Shown in pieces: positions 17,651-27,106 of a DNA stretch of 60,224 nt (within the stretch, counting starts at the first letter, position 1; each line of letters opens with the position of its first letter). A model generated the notes under the pieces. It did no database searches, was not told the origin of the DNA, and was given only the letters and a program-made list of their open reading frames with translations. The position numbers and the translations under genes were made by a program. The DNA comes from Streptoalloteichus tenebrarius (GTDB lineage Bacteria > Actinomycetota > Actinomycetes > Mycobacteriales > Pseudonocardiaceae). The stretch is taken from positions 46,824 through 107,047 of the forward strand of contig NZ_JAMTCP010000022.1 in NCBI RefSeq assembly GCF_024171885.1, read 5' to 3'.

Positions 17651-19832
17651 AACTGTCCAATTCGGACAGTCTCCTCCTGACGGAGTCCGCCTGGGGGAAG
17701 TGCCACGCCTCGTGGATCGTCAGCGCGTCGCGGAGGTGCTCCCGCGCGGTCTCCCGGTCGCCCTCGGCGAGCGCGACCCCGGCGAGGACGTCCAGGGCTT
17801 CCGCCTGGTGGAACGGGCGGCCCTGCTCGGTCATGACCGCCAGGGCGCGACGGCCGGCCTCCCCGGCCTCCCGCGTCCGCCCGGCGCGGAGCAACGCCCG
17901 CGCGGTGCTGGTCGCCACCCGGCCGAGGTTGTAGGTGTCGGGCAGGACCTTGCCCTCGTGCGCCGGGTCGGGCAGCGTGGCGAGACCGCGTTCCGCGTCG
18001 GCGAGGTGCGCCATCGCCTCGTCATGAGCGTCCACTATGGACAGTGCCCTGCCGAGGTGGTGGTGGGCGAGCGCGAGCCGCCGGGGGTCGCCGATCTCCC
18101 GCGCCAGCCGGAGGTTCTCGGTCAGCACGTCGACCGCGCCCGCGTCCTCCCTGGCCAGCAGGACCAGGCCCAGGGACTCCACGGAGGTCGCGTGCCCCTC
18201 CCGGTCGCCCGCGTCCCGGCACAGGTCGAGCGCCCGCGCGAACAGCTCCTCGGCGCGGGCGTAGCGCTCGCTGAGGTGGTAGGCGAAGCCGAGCTGATAG
18301 GTCAGCCGTCCCTCGGCCCCGCGGTCGCCGCACCACCGGGCCGAGTCCACTCCCGCCTCGTGCGTGACGATCCAGTCCTCGAAGAACTTCCCGTGGAACA
18401 CCAGGCTCCACAGCGCCTCGCAGAGCTGCCACGCGGTCTGGTGCCGTCCCGTCCGGTGGGCGGCCAGGACCGCCGCGCGCAGATTCGCGCGCTCGGTCTC
18501 CAGCCAGGCCCACGCCCCGGCCTGGTCAAGGTCCGACCACGGCAGACGACCGTAGAGCGGGTTCAGACGGGGGCGGTTCGGCATCATCACGCGGTCGGCC
18601 AGGACCGCGTTCTCCAGGTAGTAGGCCAGAAGCCGGTCCAACGCCGCGTCCTCGGCGCTTTCCGAGCCCACCTCGTCGGACCCCGCGTCATCACACCCGG
18701 TGCCCACCGACCGGCCGCCGGTGGCGATCCGCCTCGCGTGCAGCCGGACGAGCGCGTGCATGCCGAAGCGTTCCGGCACCGGTTCCTCGACCAGCCGAGC
18801 CGCACGCAGCCCCTCCAGCGCCTCCCCGAGATCCTCGTCCGGCTCGACGCCGAGGAGCGCCGACAGGGCTCCGAGCCCGATCTCACCGTCACCGGGGTGC
18901 AGCCCGAAGGCGCGGTAGACCCGCGCCGGGCGCTCCGCGAGCTGCCGGTAGGACGTCTCGAACACCGCCTGCACCGACAGGTCCCCCGGCACCGCCAGCC
19001 GCTCCAGCCGGCGTGACTCGTCGGCCAGGCGCCGGGCCATCCGGGACAACGGCCAGTGGCCGCGCTCGGCGAGCAGCGCGCCGACCACGCAGACCGCGAT
19101 CGGCAGTCCCGCGCACACCGACACCAGCTCGCGCGCCGCCTCGGGTTCGGCCTCCACGCGAGCCGCGCCGACCAGCCGCGCCAGCAGCTCGTGCGCGGCC
19201 GAGTCCTCCAGCGGCTCCAGGTCGATCAACGCGGCCCCGTTGGCCGCGAGCCCCTCCATCGCCGACCGCGCGGTCACCACCACGACCGAGCCGTCTCCTC
19301 CCGGGAGCAACGGCCGCACCTGCGCCGGCAACGACGCGTTGTCCAGTAGCACGGCCAGCCTGCGGTCCCTGGTGAGCGAGCGGAAGAGCGCGGCGCGCTG
19401 GTCCAATGTCGGCGGCAGCGCGCCGGGGTCGTGGCCGAGCTGCCGGAGCAGGTGCGCCAGCACGTCGTCGGGGGACGCGATGCCGTGCAGGTCGCCGTCG
19501 AACTCCGCCCGCCGCTCGTGCAGCCAGTGCAACGCGACGGCGGTCTTGCCGACCCCGGCGACACCCCTGACGACCGCCACCGCCGGCCCCGGCTGGCCCT
19601 CGTGCGCCCGCACCACGTCGTTCAGGCGACGCAACACCGGCTTCTGGTTGGTGAAGACCACCGGCGGCGGGGCCAACTGCCGCAACGCCGGACGCCGGGC
19701 CTCGGGCAGGTGCACGTGGAACCCTCCGTGGTTGATCCCGACCTGCACCACCGAACCCGAGGCGTCGCCGACCTGGTTGACGACCGGGGGCGCCTGCCCG
19801 TCCCGGTCGCCGTGATCAGGTTCCTCCCGCAC
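17640..19832 (-). CDS. NLR-like STAND NTPase with N-terminal amyloid motif and TPR repeats
   Basis: About 730 residues. Residues 17-41 are the motif VVNQVGDASGSVVQVG then INHGGFHVH, matching the C-terminus of the small protein at 15288. An NB-ARC-type NTPase follows: P-loop GVAGVGKT (90-97), Walker B RLAVLLDN (158-165), VVVVTARS, then the GLPIAV helix and a winged helix. From about residue 400 come TPR-like helices (AYHLSERYARAEELFARALDLCRDAG and similar). STAND/NLR proteins oligomerise on sensing a signal; with an amyloid motif they can template a partner carrying the same motif. Start GTG 19832 has GAGGGG about 7 bases upstream; GTG 19847 or 19907 are alternatives. It converges on the split transferase gene. 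Confidence 0.9.
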   Translation of the reverse strand: MREEPDHGDRDGQAPPVVNQVGDASGSVVQVGINHGGFHVHLPEARRPALRQLAPPPVVFTNQKPVLRRLNDVVRAHEGQPGPAVAVVRGVAGVGKTAVALHWLHERRAEFDGDLHGIASPDDVLAHLLRQLGHDPGALPPTLDQRAALFRSLTRDRRLAVLLDNASLPAQVRPLLPGGDGSVVVVTARSAMEGLAANGAALIDLEPLEDSAAHELLARLVGAARVEAEPEAARELVSVCAGLPIAVCVVGALLAERGHWPLSRMARRLADESRRLERLAVPGDLSVQAVFETSYRQLAERPARVYRAFGLHPGDGEIGLGALSALLGVEPDEDLGEALEGLRAARLVEEPVPERFGMHALVRLHARRIATGGRSVGTGCDDAGSDEVGSESAEDAALDRLLAYYLENAVLADRVMMPNRPRLNPLYGRLPWSDLDQAGAWAWLETERANLRAAVLAAHRTGRHQTAWQLCEALWSLVFHGKFFEDWIVTHEAGVDSARWCGDRGAEGRLTYQLGFAYHLSERYARAEELFARALDLCRDAGDREGHATSVESLGLVLLAREDAGAVDVLTENLRLAREIGDPRRLALAHHHLGRALSIVDAHDEAMAHLADAERGLATLPDPAHEGKVLPDTYNLGRVATSTARALLRAGRTREAGEAGRRALAVMTEQGRPFHQAEALDVLAGVALAEGDRETAREHLRDALTIHEAWHFPQADSVRRRLSELDSSAP

Positions 19833-20289
19833 CGGCCCACCCCTCACAGCGCCACGAGCGGCAAGATCGAGGGCCGAGTCTACCCAGGTCCCGCAGCGCA
19901 CGGTCACGGAACGAGCGCCGAAGGTGAGTGGGGATGGACTAGCGTGTCCGGCACCGCCACGACGACCACCGGTCGCCGCGCTCCGCCGCCCGCGCCGGCG
20001 GTGGGGCGCCGTTCGACCGGACGAGGGAACGAAAGATCATCACACCGCGTCCGAGCAACGCCTCCCCGGGGCATCCGCACCCCGGATGGAGTTCGTGGGC
20101 GGAGGATGGACAGGATCGCTCACGGCCGCCGGCGGCCCCGCCGGGCACGACGACCGCGTCGTCGGCGGGGGCGGGCCGGTGACCACGGCACGGGCGGACG
20201 GGACACCGGACACACCCGACGCGCGGCGCCCGGTCGCGGGCGGCCGGCACCGTCGGGAGGGGTCCGGAACGGGAACGGAGGGCGGCGGC
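19833..20289. other. Divergent intergenic region
   Basis: 457 bases between the NLR start and the PP2C start. It should hold promoters for both. I see no clear -10/-35 pair, operator palindrome or ORF with coding character; the open frame upstream of the PP2C start is Arg/Gly/Pro-rich and looks non-coding. Confidence 0.5.
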
Positions 20290-21087
20290 ATGAGCGCGCC
20301 GAGCCAGTCGACACAGGTGTTCGTCACCGCGATGACCCATCGCGGCGCGGTACGCGCCAACAACGAGGACTCCCTCGTGGCCGGTCCGGCGACGGTCTCC
20401 GGCACGAGCATGACCGAGCCGGTCGTGATCCGGCTGCCGCTGCGCGGGCCGGTCGTGATCGCCGTCGCCGACGGGCTCGGCGGCCACGCGGCCGGCGAGG
20501 TGGCCTCCGCGCTGGCCGTGCGGCGGCTGGCCGAGGAGGGGCCCGAGCTGACCGGCAGGGACGCGGTGGTCTCGACCCTGGCCAGGATCAACGACGAGCT
20601 GTACGAGATCCCGGGGAGACAGCCCGAGTACTACGGCACCGGCACCACCGCCGCCGGGCTGGTCCTGAGCGAGTCGGGCGCGCTGTGGTTCAACGTGGGC
20701 GACTCGCGGGTCTACCGGGCGGATCCCGGCTACCTGGGCCAGCTCTCGATCGACGACACCGCGGGCGGCGGGGAGGGCACGGGCCGGCGCAGCCCCGTCC
20801 TCGCCCAGGCGCTGGGCGGCGCCGCGCTCCGCACCCCGGTGGAGCCCCACGTGGCCGAGGACCCGGTGGAGGGGCCGGCGCGCTGGCTGCTGTGCAGCGA
20901 CGGGCTCACCGACATGGTCGACGCCGTGCGGATCGAGCGCATCCTCGCCGAGGAGTCGACCAGCGACCTCCTCGCGGTCAGGGCGCTGTGGGCGGAGGCG
21001 ATGAACGCCGGCGGCCACGACAACATCACCATCCTGTTGGTCCGCTGGCCCGGACCGAGGCGGGACTCCGACACGGCCGACGACTGA
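20290..21087 (+). CDS. PP2C family serine/threonine phosphatase
   Basis: 265 residues of a compact single-domain PP2C (PrpC/Stp type). The metal-binding motifs are in order: RGAVRANNEDS, VADGLGGHAAGEVAS, GTGTTAAGLVL, NVGDSRVYR, LCSDGLTDMV and GGHDNITILLV. It would dephosphorylate Ser/Thr phosphoproteins in the cytoplasm. ATG 20290 is preceded by GGAGGGCGGCGGC; upstream in-frame starts give a low-complexity extension. It is divergent from the NLR gene, so a signalling link with that locus is possible but only positional. No Ser/Thr kinase gene is in the window. Confidence 0.92.
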   Translation: MSAPSQSTQVFVTAMTHRGAVRANNEDSLVAGPATVSGTSMTEPVVIRLPLRGPVVIAVADGLGGHAAGEVASALAVRRLAEEGPELTGRDAVVSTLARINDELYEIPGRQPEYYGTGTTAAGLVLSESGALWFNVGDSRVYRADPGYLGQLSIDDTAGGGEGTGRRSPVLAQALGGAALRTPVEPHVAEDPVEGPARWLLCSDGLTDMVDAVRIERILAEESTSDLLAVRALWAEAMNAGGHDNITILLVRWPGPRRDSDTADD

Positions 21088-21483
21088 GCGCGTCGTCGCC
21101 TCTCCCCCGACGGGCGCCACCGACCGGACGCGCGACCGACGGGAGGGACGACGACACGACCGGTCCACTTCGGAGTCCACCTCGGACCGCGACGGTCCGG
21201 CCACAGTGGCGCGCTTCCGTTTCGAGCGTGCGGGATGTCGACCACCCCGATGCCACCACGTCTCGTCATCGTTCCGACGCGCTGAGTCACGCGAACGCCG
21301 AGGCTGGTCCGCCTGACCTCAGTGGACGGTGACGGGCGGATACAGCTCCTACCCGAAGAAGTAGGGCCGGCACGCCGAGAGCGGACGTCACCTCTTCCTC
21401 CAGCAGACCGACCGCGTGCGCGGGGCGCGTGCCCGGCCCGGTGCGGCCGGTCGGCGCACGAGCGACACCCACGGAGGAACCCG
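21088..21483. other. Intergenic region with no gene seen
   Basis: 396 bases between the PP2C stop and the DAHP synthase GTG. It contains one GTCC-N5-GGAC motif at 21175 and a small hairpin CCTAC/GTAGG near 21350. No convincing ORF, riboswitch or promoter was recognised. Confidence 0.5.
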
Positions 21484-22695
21484 GTGACCGCTGACATGAG
21501 CCAGACCGTGCGGCCGGCGTTGTCCGCGCAGGACCGTCGGCACTGGTCCACCCTGCCCGCGCTCCAGCAGCCGGACTGGGGCGACCGGTGGCTGCTGGAC
21601 GAGGTGACCTCGGACCTGGCGTCCCTGCCGCCCCTGGTGGACCCGGACGAGGTCCGGTCCCTGCGCTGCCTGCTCACCGAGGTCGCGGCCGGCCGGCTCC
21701 AGGTCGTGCAGGCCGGCGACTGCGCGGAGGACCCCGCCGAGTGCGTGCCCGAGGTGCTCACCCGCAAGGTCGCCCTGCTCGACCTGCTGGCCGGGGTGAT
21801 GCGCCTCAACGCCGACCTCCCCGTGGTGCGCGTCGGCCGCCTCGCCGGCCAGTTCGCCAAGCCCCGGTCCCGGCCGACCGAGTGGCACGACGGGCGGGAG
21901 CTGCCCGTCTTCCGCGGCCACCTGGTGAACGCGCCGGAGCCCGACCCCGCCGCCCGGCGGCCCGACCCGCTGCGCCTGCTCACCTGCTACCACGCCGCGC
22001 GCGGCGCCATGGCGTACCTGCGCCGGCACCGGGAGAGCTGGACGCCGTCGGCGGACGCTCCACTGTGGACGAGCCATGAGGCCCTGTTGCTGGACTACGA
22101 GCTGCCGCTGGTCCGGCACGTCGCCGGCCGCACCCTGCTGACCTCGACCCACTGGCCGTGGGTCGGGGAGAGGACGCGGCAGGTCGACGGCGCGCACGTG
22201 CGGTTGCTGGCGATGGTCGACAACCCGGTGGCGTGCAAGGTCGGGCCGGGCGCGACGCCGGCGGACCTCGTCGCGCTGTGCGGCCGGCTGGACCCGGGGC
22301 GGGAGCCCGGACGGCTCACGCTGATCGCCCGCATGGGCGCGGACCGCGTCGCCACGGTGCTGCCGCCGCTGGTCGACGCCGTCAGGGCCGGGGGTCACCC
22401 GGTGATCTGGCTGTGCGACCCGATGCACGGCAACACCGTCACCACCCGGGACGGCTGGAAGACCCGCTACCTCGACGCGCTCGTCCGCGAGGTGCGCGAC
22501 TTCCAGGACGCCGTGTCGTGCGCGGGCGGGGTCGACGGCGGCCTGCACCTGGAGACCACGCCGTTCCCCGTGCGGGAGTGCGTGTGGGACGAGCGGGAGG
22601 CCGCCGCGCTCGGCGCGGACTACACGACGTGCTGCGACCCCCGGTTGAACCCGGAGCAGGCGATCGCGGTCGCGTCCGCGTGGCGCGCGGCCTGA
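21484..22695 (+). CDS. Class II (plant-type) DAHP synthase
   Basis: 403 residues, shorter than the primary-metabolism class II enzymes (about 450-465), as is common for copies inside secondary-metabolite clusters. Visible motifs are VVQAGDCAED, AGQFAKPRS, RGHLVNAPEP, STHWPWVGERTRQ, GPGATPADLVAL, CDPMHGNT, GLHLETTPFPV and the C-terminal CCDPRLNPEQAI. It condenses PEP and erythrose 4-phosphate to feed chorismate. GTG 21484 has GGAGG 6 bases upstream. It sits directly before a truncated 2,3-dihydroxybenzoate dehydrogenase, so it probably once boosted chorismate for a catecholate siderophore or similar aromatic product. Confidence 0.9.
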   Translation: MTADMSQTVRPALSAQDRRHWSTLPALQQPDWGDRWLLDEVTSDLASLPPLVDPDEVRSLRCLLTEVAAGRLQVVQAGDCAEDPAECVPEVLTRKVALLDLLAGVMRLNADLPVVRVGRLAGQFAKPRSRPTEWHDGRELPVFRGHLVNAPEPDPAARRPDPLRLLTCYHAARGAMAYLRRHRESWTPSADAPLWTSHEALLLDYELPLVRHVAGRTLLTSTHWPWVGERTRQVDGAHVRLLAMVDNPVACKVGPGATPADLVALCGRLDPGREPGRLTLIARMGADRVATVLPPLVDAVRAGGHPVIWLCDPMHGNTVTTRDGWKTRYLDALVREVRDFQDAVSCAGGVDGGLHLETTPFPVRECVWDEREAAALGADYTTCCDPRLNPEQAIAVASAWRAA

Positions 22696-22720
22696 CTCCG
22701 TGGCGTGGAAGGGGCCTGGT

Positions 22721-23110
22721 GTGGACAGGAACCTGCTGGACCTGGTCGCGGTGGTCACGCGCAGCACGGGCGGCGTGGACGGCAGGGGTGCCGTCGGTCA
22801 GGAGGTCGTACGGACGCTGGCCGAGGCCGGCGCGCGGGTGGCGGTCCTCGACGGCGACCGCGACCTCCCGGCCTCGGCGGTGCCCGAGTTCCGGCGGACG
22901 GGGCTGCACGTCTCGGGCTTCCCCTCCGACATGGCTTCCTCTTCTGCCGTGGACGTGTCGGTGTCCGTGGTCGAGCGGTGGCTCGGGTCGGTCGAATTCC
23001 TCGTGAGCGTCGTCGGGGTGTTCCGGCCCGGCGACGTCCCGCTCCTCACCGACGAGGACTGGGAGGCGTGCTTGGCGGCCTCCGCGCCAGGCGCGCTCAC
23101 GGAGACCAGC
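22721..23110 (+). pseudogene. Truncated 2,3-dihydro-2,3-dihydroxybenzoate dehydrogenase (DhbA/EntA-like)
   Basis: A 5' fragment of an SDR. The N-terminus LDLVAVVTRSTGG corresponds to the family's cofactor loop VAVVTGSTGGIG, then VVRTLAEAGARVAVLD, GLHVSGFPSDMA and VEFLVSVVGVFRPGDV, which replaces the usual VNVAGVLRPG. Homology stops near 23110, before the catalytic SxxxYxxxK. The Gly-rich loop and NAG motif are mutated, so even this part would not be active. The order DAHP synthase then DhbA is typical of dihydroxybenzoate pathways. This looks like the start of a lost catechol operon; DhbC, DhbE and DhbB homologues are absent from the window. Confidence 0.7.
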
Positions 23111-23124
23111 CGTAGCTGGCCACC

Positions 23125-23560
23125 GAGGCCAGCTCCTGGGGCTGGTCGTCCACGGCCAGCGTGCCCGCGCGGGCTTCGCCTACGGGGTGGTGTTCGGTGC
23201 GGCCTTCCTGGGTCCGCTGCTGTGGTGGACCGGCACCTACGTGGGGGTGTTCTTCGGCGTGGGCGGCGGCGCTGTGGGTGGGCGCCGAGGTGCTGCGCGC
23301 CCACGTGCCCTTCGGTGGCTTCCCCTGGGGCAAGGTGGCCTTCGGCCAAGCCGATGGGGTGTTCCTGCCGCTGGCCGCCGTCGGCGGCACGGCGCTGCTG
23401 TCGTTCGCGGTGGCGCTGTGCGGGTTCGGGCTGGCCGCTCTGGCGCGGACACTGCTGGTGTGGCGGCGCGGCCTGGGCCGGTCCCGCTGGTGGGGTCCCG
23501 GCCTGGCGGCGGTCGCCCCGGTGCTGGCGGGCGCGGTGGCCGGGCCACGTCCCGCGTCGT
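23125..23560 (+). pseudogene. Apolipoprotein N-acyltransferase (Lnt) internal fragment
   Basis: The frame at 23187 reads FGAAFLGPLLWWTGTYVG; after a frame change the 23161 frame continues ALWVGAEVLRAHVPFGGFPW, then GKVAFGQADGVFLPLAAVGG and LSFAVALCGFGLAAL. These match the membrane part and the FPFGGFPWG...Q motif before the nitrilase domain of Lnt. A region of about 35 residues is missing between the two blocks and the whole catalytic domain is absent. The fragment abuts the broken DhbA remnant, indicating deletion or recombination at about 23.1 kb. Confidence 0.65.
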
Positions 23561-23685
23561 GGCCCGTCGCATGGTGGAGCGCGGGGCACGGCGTGGTCGC
23601 CAGATGCCTCGGGGTCGAACTGGCCCAACACGGGGCGCACGGCGAGACCGTGGTTTCACAACGAAAAGGCCACCTCACAACGCGT

Positions 23686-24536
23686 CCACTATGGACATCG
23701 GGGGCAAGGCGTTCCGGACAGCGGGAGGTCCTGGCCCCCGACCCGGCCCGTCCTCGCGACGTCACCGAGGCCGCGCTGCTCGTCCTCGCGGCGCAGACCG
23801 CGCACGTCGGGGAGCCGTCCGCCGGTGACCGATGACCGATGGCCGATGGCCGATGGCCGATGGCCGATGGCCGATGGCCGATGACCAGGGTGCCGGTCGG
23901 CCTCGAACACCGACCGGACACCCCACGAGGCCGATGCGGCACGGCGCAAGGAGCACCCGTGCCGCACCGGCGCGGGCCGCTCACCGGTCGCGGGTGAACC
24001 CGGCCAACTCCACCCAGAACCACACGCCGAACTTCCGACAAAGCCGAAGTCAATCCACTATGGACAGTGAAGGAAAGGAGTTCCGGCCGACGAGAGGCCC
24101 ACGCCGACGCGCCGCTCGTCCTCCCAAAGCCAACCGCGAACAGCCGGGCGGTAGGCCGGTGACCGGGATGCCGGTCGGCATCCGGCACTGGTCGGGCGTT
24201 CCCAAGGCCAGGGCGGCACGGCGGACGGAGCACCCCGTGCGGCGCCGGCGCGGGCCGTTCACCGGTCGCGGGTGAACCCGGCCAACTCCACCCAGAACCA
24301 CACGCCGAACTTCCGACAAAGCCGACCGCAATCCACTATGGACAGTGAAGGAAAGGAGTTCCGGCCCACAGAAGACCCACGCCGCCATGCCGCTCGTCCT
24401 CCCAAAGCCAACCGCGAACAGCCGGGCGGTGGGCCGATGACCGGGATGCCGGTCGGCATCCGGCACCGGCCGGGCACCCCACGAGGCCGGTGCGGCACGG
24501 CGCAAGGAGCACCCGTGCGGCACCAGCGCAGGCCGT
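23686..24536. repeat. 278-bp degenerate tandem repeats copied from the LuxR gene tail
   Basis: The string TCACCGGTCGCGGGTGAAC, the complement of the last codons of the LuxR gene, occurs at 23981, 24259 and 24537, exactly 278 bases apart each time. The two outer copies continue about 60 bases into degraded LuxR coding sequence (encoding VELAGFTRDR for VELARFTRDR) and then into shared non-coding sequence containing TCCACTATGGACAGTGAAGG. A more diverged unit begins near 23686. This is tandem amplification of the 3' end of the LuxR gene with its downstream flank. No gene is in this stretch. Confidence 0.85.
23829..23884 (+). repeat. Heptamer tandem repeat, 8 x CCGATGR
   Basis: Eight contiguous 7-base units: CCGATGA, six CCGATGG, CCGATGA. 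Second heptamer tract in the window, here in apparently non-coding DNA at the edge of the 278-bp duplications. Confidence 0.95.
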
Positions 24537-26015
24537 TCACCGGTCGCGGGTGAACCGGGCCAGCTCGACCCGGGAGCGCACGTCGAGCTTCCGGAAGATC
24601 TGCCGCAGGTGGTAGTTCACGGTGTGCGGCGAGAGGAACACCCGCGCGGCCACCTGGCGGTTGGTCAGCCCCTGGCCGACGAGGTCGGCGATGCGCCGCT
24701 CGGTGTCGCTCAGCAGGTCCCAGCCCTCCCCCGAGGCCTCCCGGCGCGGGACGGCGGAGGTCGCCGGCCCCGCCGCCCCCGGCCTGGCGTCGCGCAACGC
24801 CTCGCGCGCCTGCCGCGCCCCCGCCGACACCGTCGCGAACCCGGGGTTGTCCTCGGCCAGCCGCTCCGTGGTCGCCACGACCGACTCGGCCAGCGGCAGG
24901 TCGCCGGTGGCCAGGGCGAGGCGCACCAGCCACGCCCCGGCCCCCGGCTCCTCGACGAACAACACCCGACGGGTCGGCAGGTCGGCGAACCGCGCGGCCA
25001 GCAGCTCCCTGGCCCTCCTCGGCCCGTCCCGCTCGGCCGCCACCCGCAACTCCACCCAGTCGTACTGCGGCGAGGGCAGCACCGCCCGGCCGGCGGCCAG
25101 CTCGGCCCGGTACCGCTCGACGTGCTCGGCGGCCACCCCGACCTCGCCGCAGCGCAGGGCCGTCGCGGCGAGCACCGCGTGGGCCAGCGGCACCATCAGT
25201 CCCGCGCCGTGCTCGGTGGCCACCCGCACCCCCGCCTCGGCGGCCCTCCTGGCCTCGTCCAGCCGGTTGGTCCTGGCCAGCAGCCGGGCGCGGACGATCG
25301 CGGGGCCGGCCGTGTGCCCGGTGACGCCCAGCGGGTCCGCGGCGTTCTCCGCGACCCGCACCAGCGCCTCGGCCTGGTCGAACTCGTGCAGGTCGGCCAG
25401 CTCGGCGGCCAGCGCCAACATCGGGAAGCCCCGCCAGCCCGGCGCGGTCACCCTGGAGGCGGCGCGGACGGCCCTGGCGCCCCAGCGCAGCCCCTCGGCC
25501 AGCTCGCCCCGGTGCCAGCACAGCACCGAGACCACCGTCGCGGCGGTCACCGTGTCGGCGGCGCCGAACCCGCTCCGGTCGCCGATGCCCCCGCCCCGCT
25601 CCCGCGCCGGATCGGTCGGGTCCGTGCCGGCCACCATCGACGCGGCCAGCTCCCTGGCCCTCGGCTCGTCGCACAGGAACAACCCGAAGACCCGGCTGGC
25701 CGCGGCGAGCCGGTACAGCGGGGCCGGCAGCCCGCGCCAGGCGAGCACGCGCCCGGCGACGGCGACCGCCTCGCCCGCCCTCCCCGCCGCCAGCAGCAGC
25801 GCCGCGACCGTGCACCGCAGCTCGGCGGCCAGCGCCTCGGGCATCGGCTGCCGCAGCATGTCCTCGCCGAGCCGGATCGCCGCGTCGAGGCGGCCCACCT
25901 CGGCCAGGGTGCGCACCGCGTCGGCGACGCGGACGACGCGCTGGTGCTCCCCCGCGGGGTGCGCGTCCTCCCGCTCCACCTGTCCGACCTGGCTCCAGCC
26001 GCGCTCGTCAACCAT
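24537..26015 (-). CDS. LuxR-family regulator with helical sensor region
   Basis: 492 residues. Residues about 1-400 are Ala/Leu/Arg-rich helical repeats resembling the TPR-like sensor region of LAL/MalT-type regulators but without an ATPase. A C-terminal LuxR/GerE helix-turn-helix occupies about 425-490: LLSDTERRIADLVGQGLTNR, QVAARVFLSPHTVNYHLRQI and FRKLDVRSRVEL. Start ATG 26015 is supported by GGGGAGAGGAC directly upstream; the frame is open further but the extension is not conserved-looking. It faces the DAHP/DhbA remnants across the 278-bp repeats. Target genes are unknown. Confidence 0.87.
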   Translation of the reverse strand: MVDERGWSQVGQVEREDAHPAGEHQRVVRVADAVRTLAEVGRLDAAIRLGEDMLRQPMPEALAAELRCTVAALLLAAGRAGEAVAVAGRVLAWRGLPAPLYRLAAASRVFGLFLCDEPRARELAASMVAGTDPTDPARERGGGIGDRSGFGAADTVTAATVVSVLCWHRGELAEGLRWGARAVRAASRVTAPGWRGFPMLALAAELADLHEFDQAEALVRVAENAADPLGVTGHTAGPAIVRARLLARTNRLDEARRAAEAGVRVATEHGAGLMVPLAHAVLAATALRCGEVGVAAEHVERYRAELAAGRAVLPSPQYDWVELRVAAERDGPRRARELLAARFADLPTRRVLFVEEPGAGAWLVRLALATGDLPLAESVVATTERLAEDNPGFATVSAGARQAREALRDARPGAAGPATSAVPRREASGEGWDLLSDTERRIADLVGQGLTNRQVAARVFLSPHTVNYHLRQIFRKLDVRSRVELARFTRDR

Positions 26016-26232
26016 GTCCTCTCCCCAGCACGCCTCGGGACCGCGCACCGCGTCCCTCACAACAGGAACGCGTGCCCGGCTCACCGGATGCCACCCGATC
26101 CGGTAGAGCTGTCGGACCGGGGAGACGGCGCGGACACCACCTCCCCGGTCACCCCCAGTCACGTGGTCACTCCCCAGCAGGGATGAGGTGGTGACCTCAC
26201 AACGTCAGGCGCCCGGAGCGCCCTCGTCGAGA

Positions 26233-27009
26233 TCAGTTGTCACGGCGCCCCCGGTGACACCCGACGCCCCTCGTCAATGCGCGGGCGGTCAGCCCGGACG
26301 GCACGAACGACCCGCGGCCACCGGCCCGGCGGCGGCCGGGAGCGGCGACGTCCGTCACCGAGGGGAGCCCGGGGACGGTGGGCGCCGGCGGAGGGTTCCC
26401 CGGCGGGAACCCCCGCCCGACGACCACGGGAAGGAAGATCAGGAACAGGACCACACCCGTCACCGCCGGGAGGGTCGTCACCCGGGCCACGTGCGCGGCG
26501 ATCGGGAGCAATCCCAGCAGCGACAACGCGCCGACCAGTGGCGAGGCCCCGAACCCCGTCCCGGTCGGCGTCGTGGTCGGGTCCCGCAGGAGCCGGGGCG
26601 CCGCCATCCACGCGACGCCGGCGGCGACCGCCGGCACCAGGAACGCCCAGCGCGAGGAGAGAACAGCCACGGCCGCCCCGGACAGCGGGGTTCCGGCTGA
26701 CAGGCCCAGCGGGGGCGTCCGGCCCCACGCGGTGGTGATGCTCATCCAGCGGACGGGGTCCGTGCGCGCCGACCGGAGCAGGGCCGTCACGGCCACCACG
26801 ACCCCGACGCCCTGAACGGTCCTGGCCGTGGCCAGCACCAACGGCTGGGCCGACACGCCGGCCACGAGCGAGGCGGAGCCGAAGACCGCCACCGCCCCGC
26901 GGAACTCCCTCCGCCATCCCCCGGCCCCGGTCGTCACGGGGGAACGCGGAACGCCCACGACCACGGACGACGCGCCGACCCCGGTCAGGCGGACCACGGT
27001 GCTCCTCAC
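26233..27009 (-). pseudogene. MFS (DHA2-type) transporter remnant
   Basis: About 258 codons without an internal stop but with only part of an MFS protein: FGSASLVAGVSAQPLVLATA, then RTVQGVGVVVAVTALL (the R-x-x-QG-x-G motif of TM4) and WGRTPPLGLSAGTPLSGA, WAFLVPAVAAGVAWM. Family members have 12-14 helices and about 450-500 residues. The N-terminal helices and the C-terminal half are missing, and the tail is Arg/Gly/Pro-rich. It probably exported a small molecule once. It lies between the LuxR gene and the IS remnants, both signs of local decay. Confidence 0.55.
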
Positions 27010-27106
27010 GCCCGCCACCCCTTTCCCGCGTCGACCGTCCGAACTGGCGACGGAAAGGAGAAAGGAAGTGCGACCGGGGATACGACCATCACCCAGAGGA
27101 ACCAAT

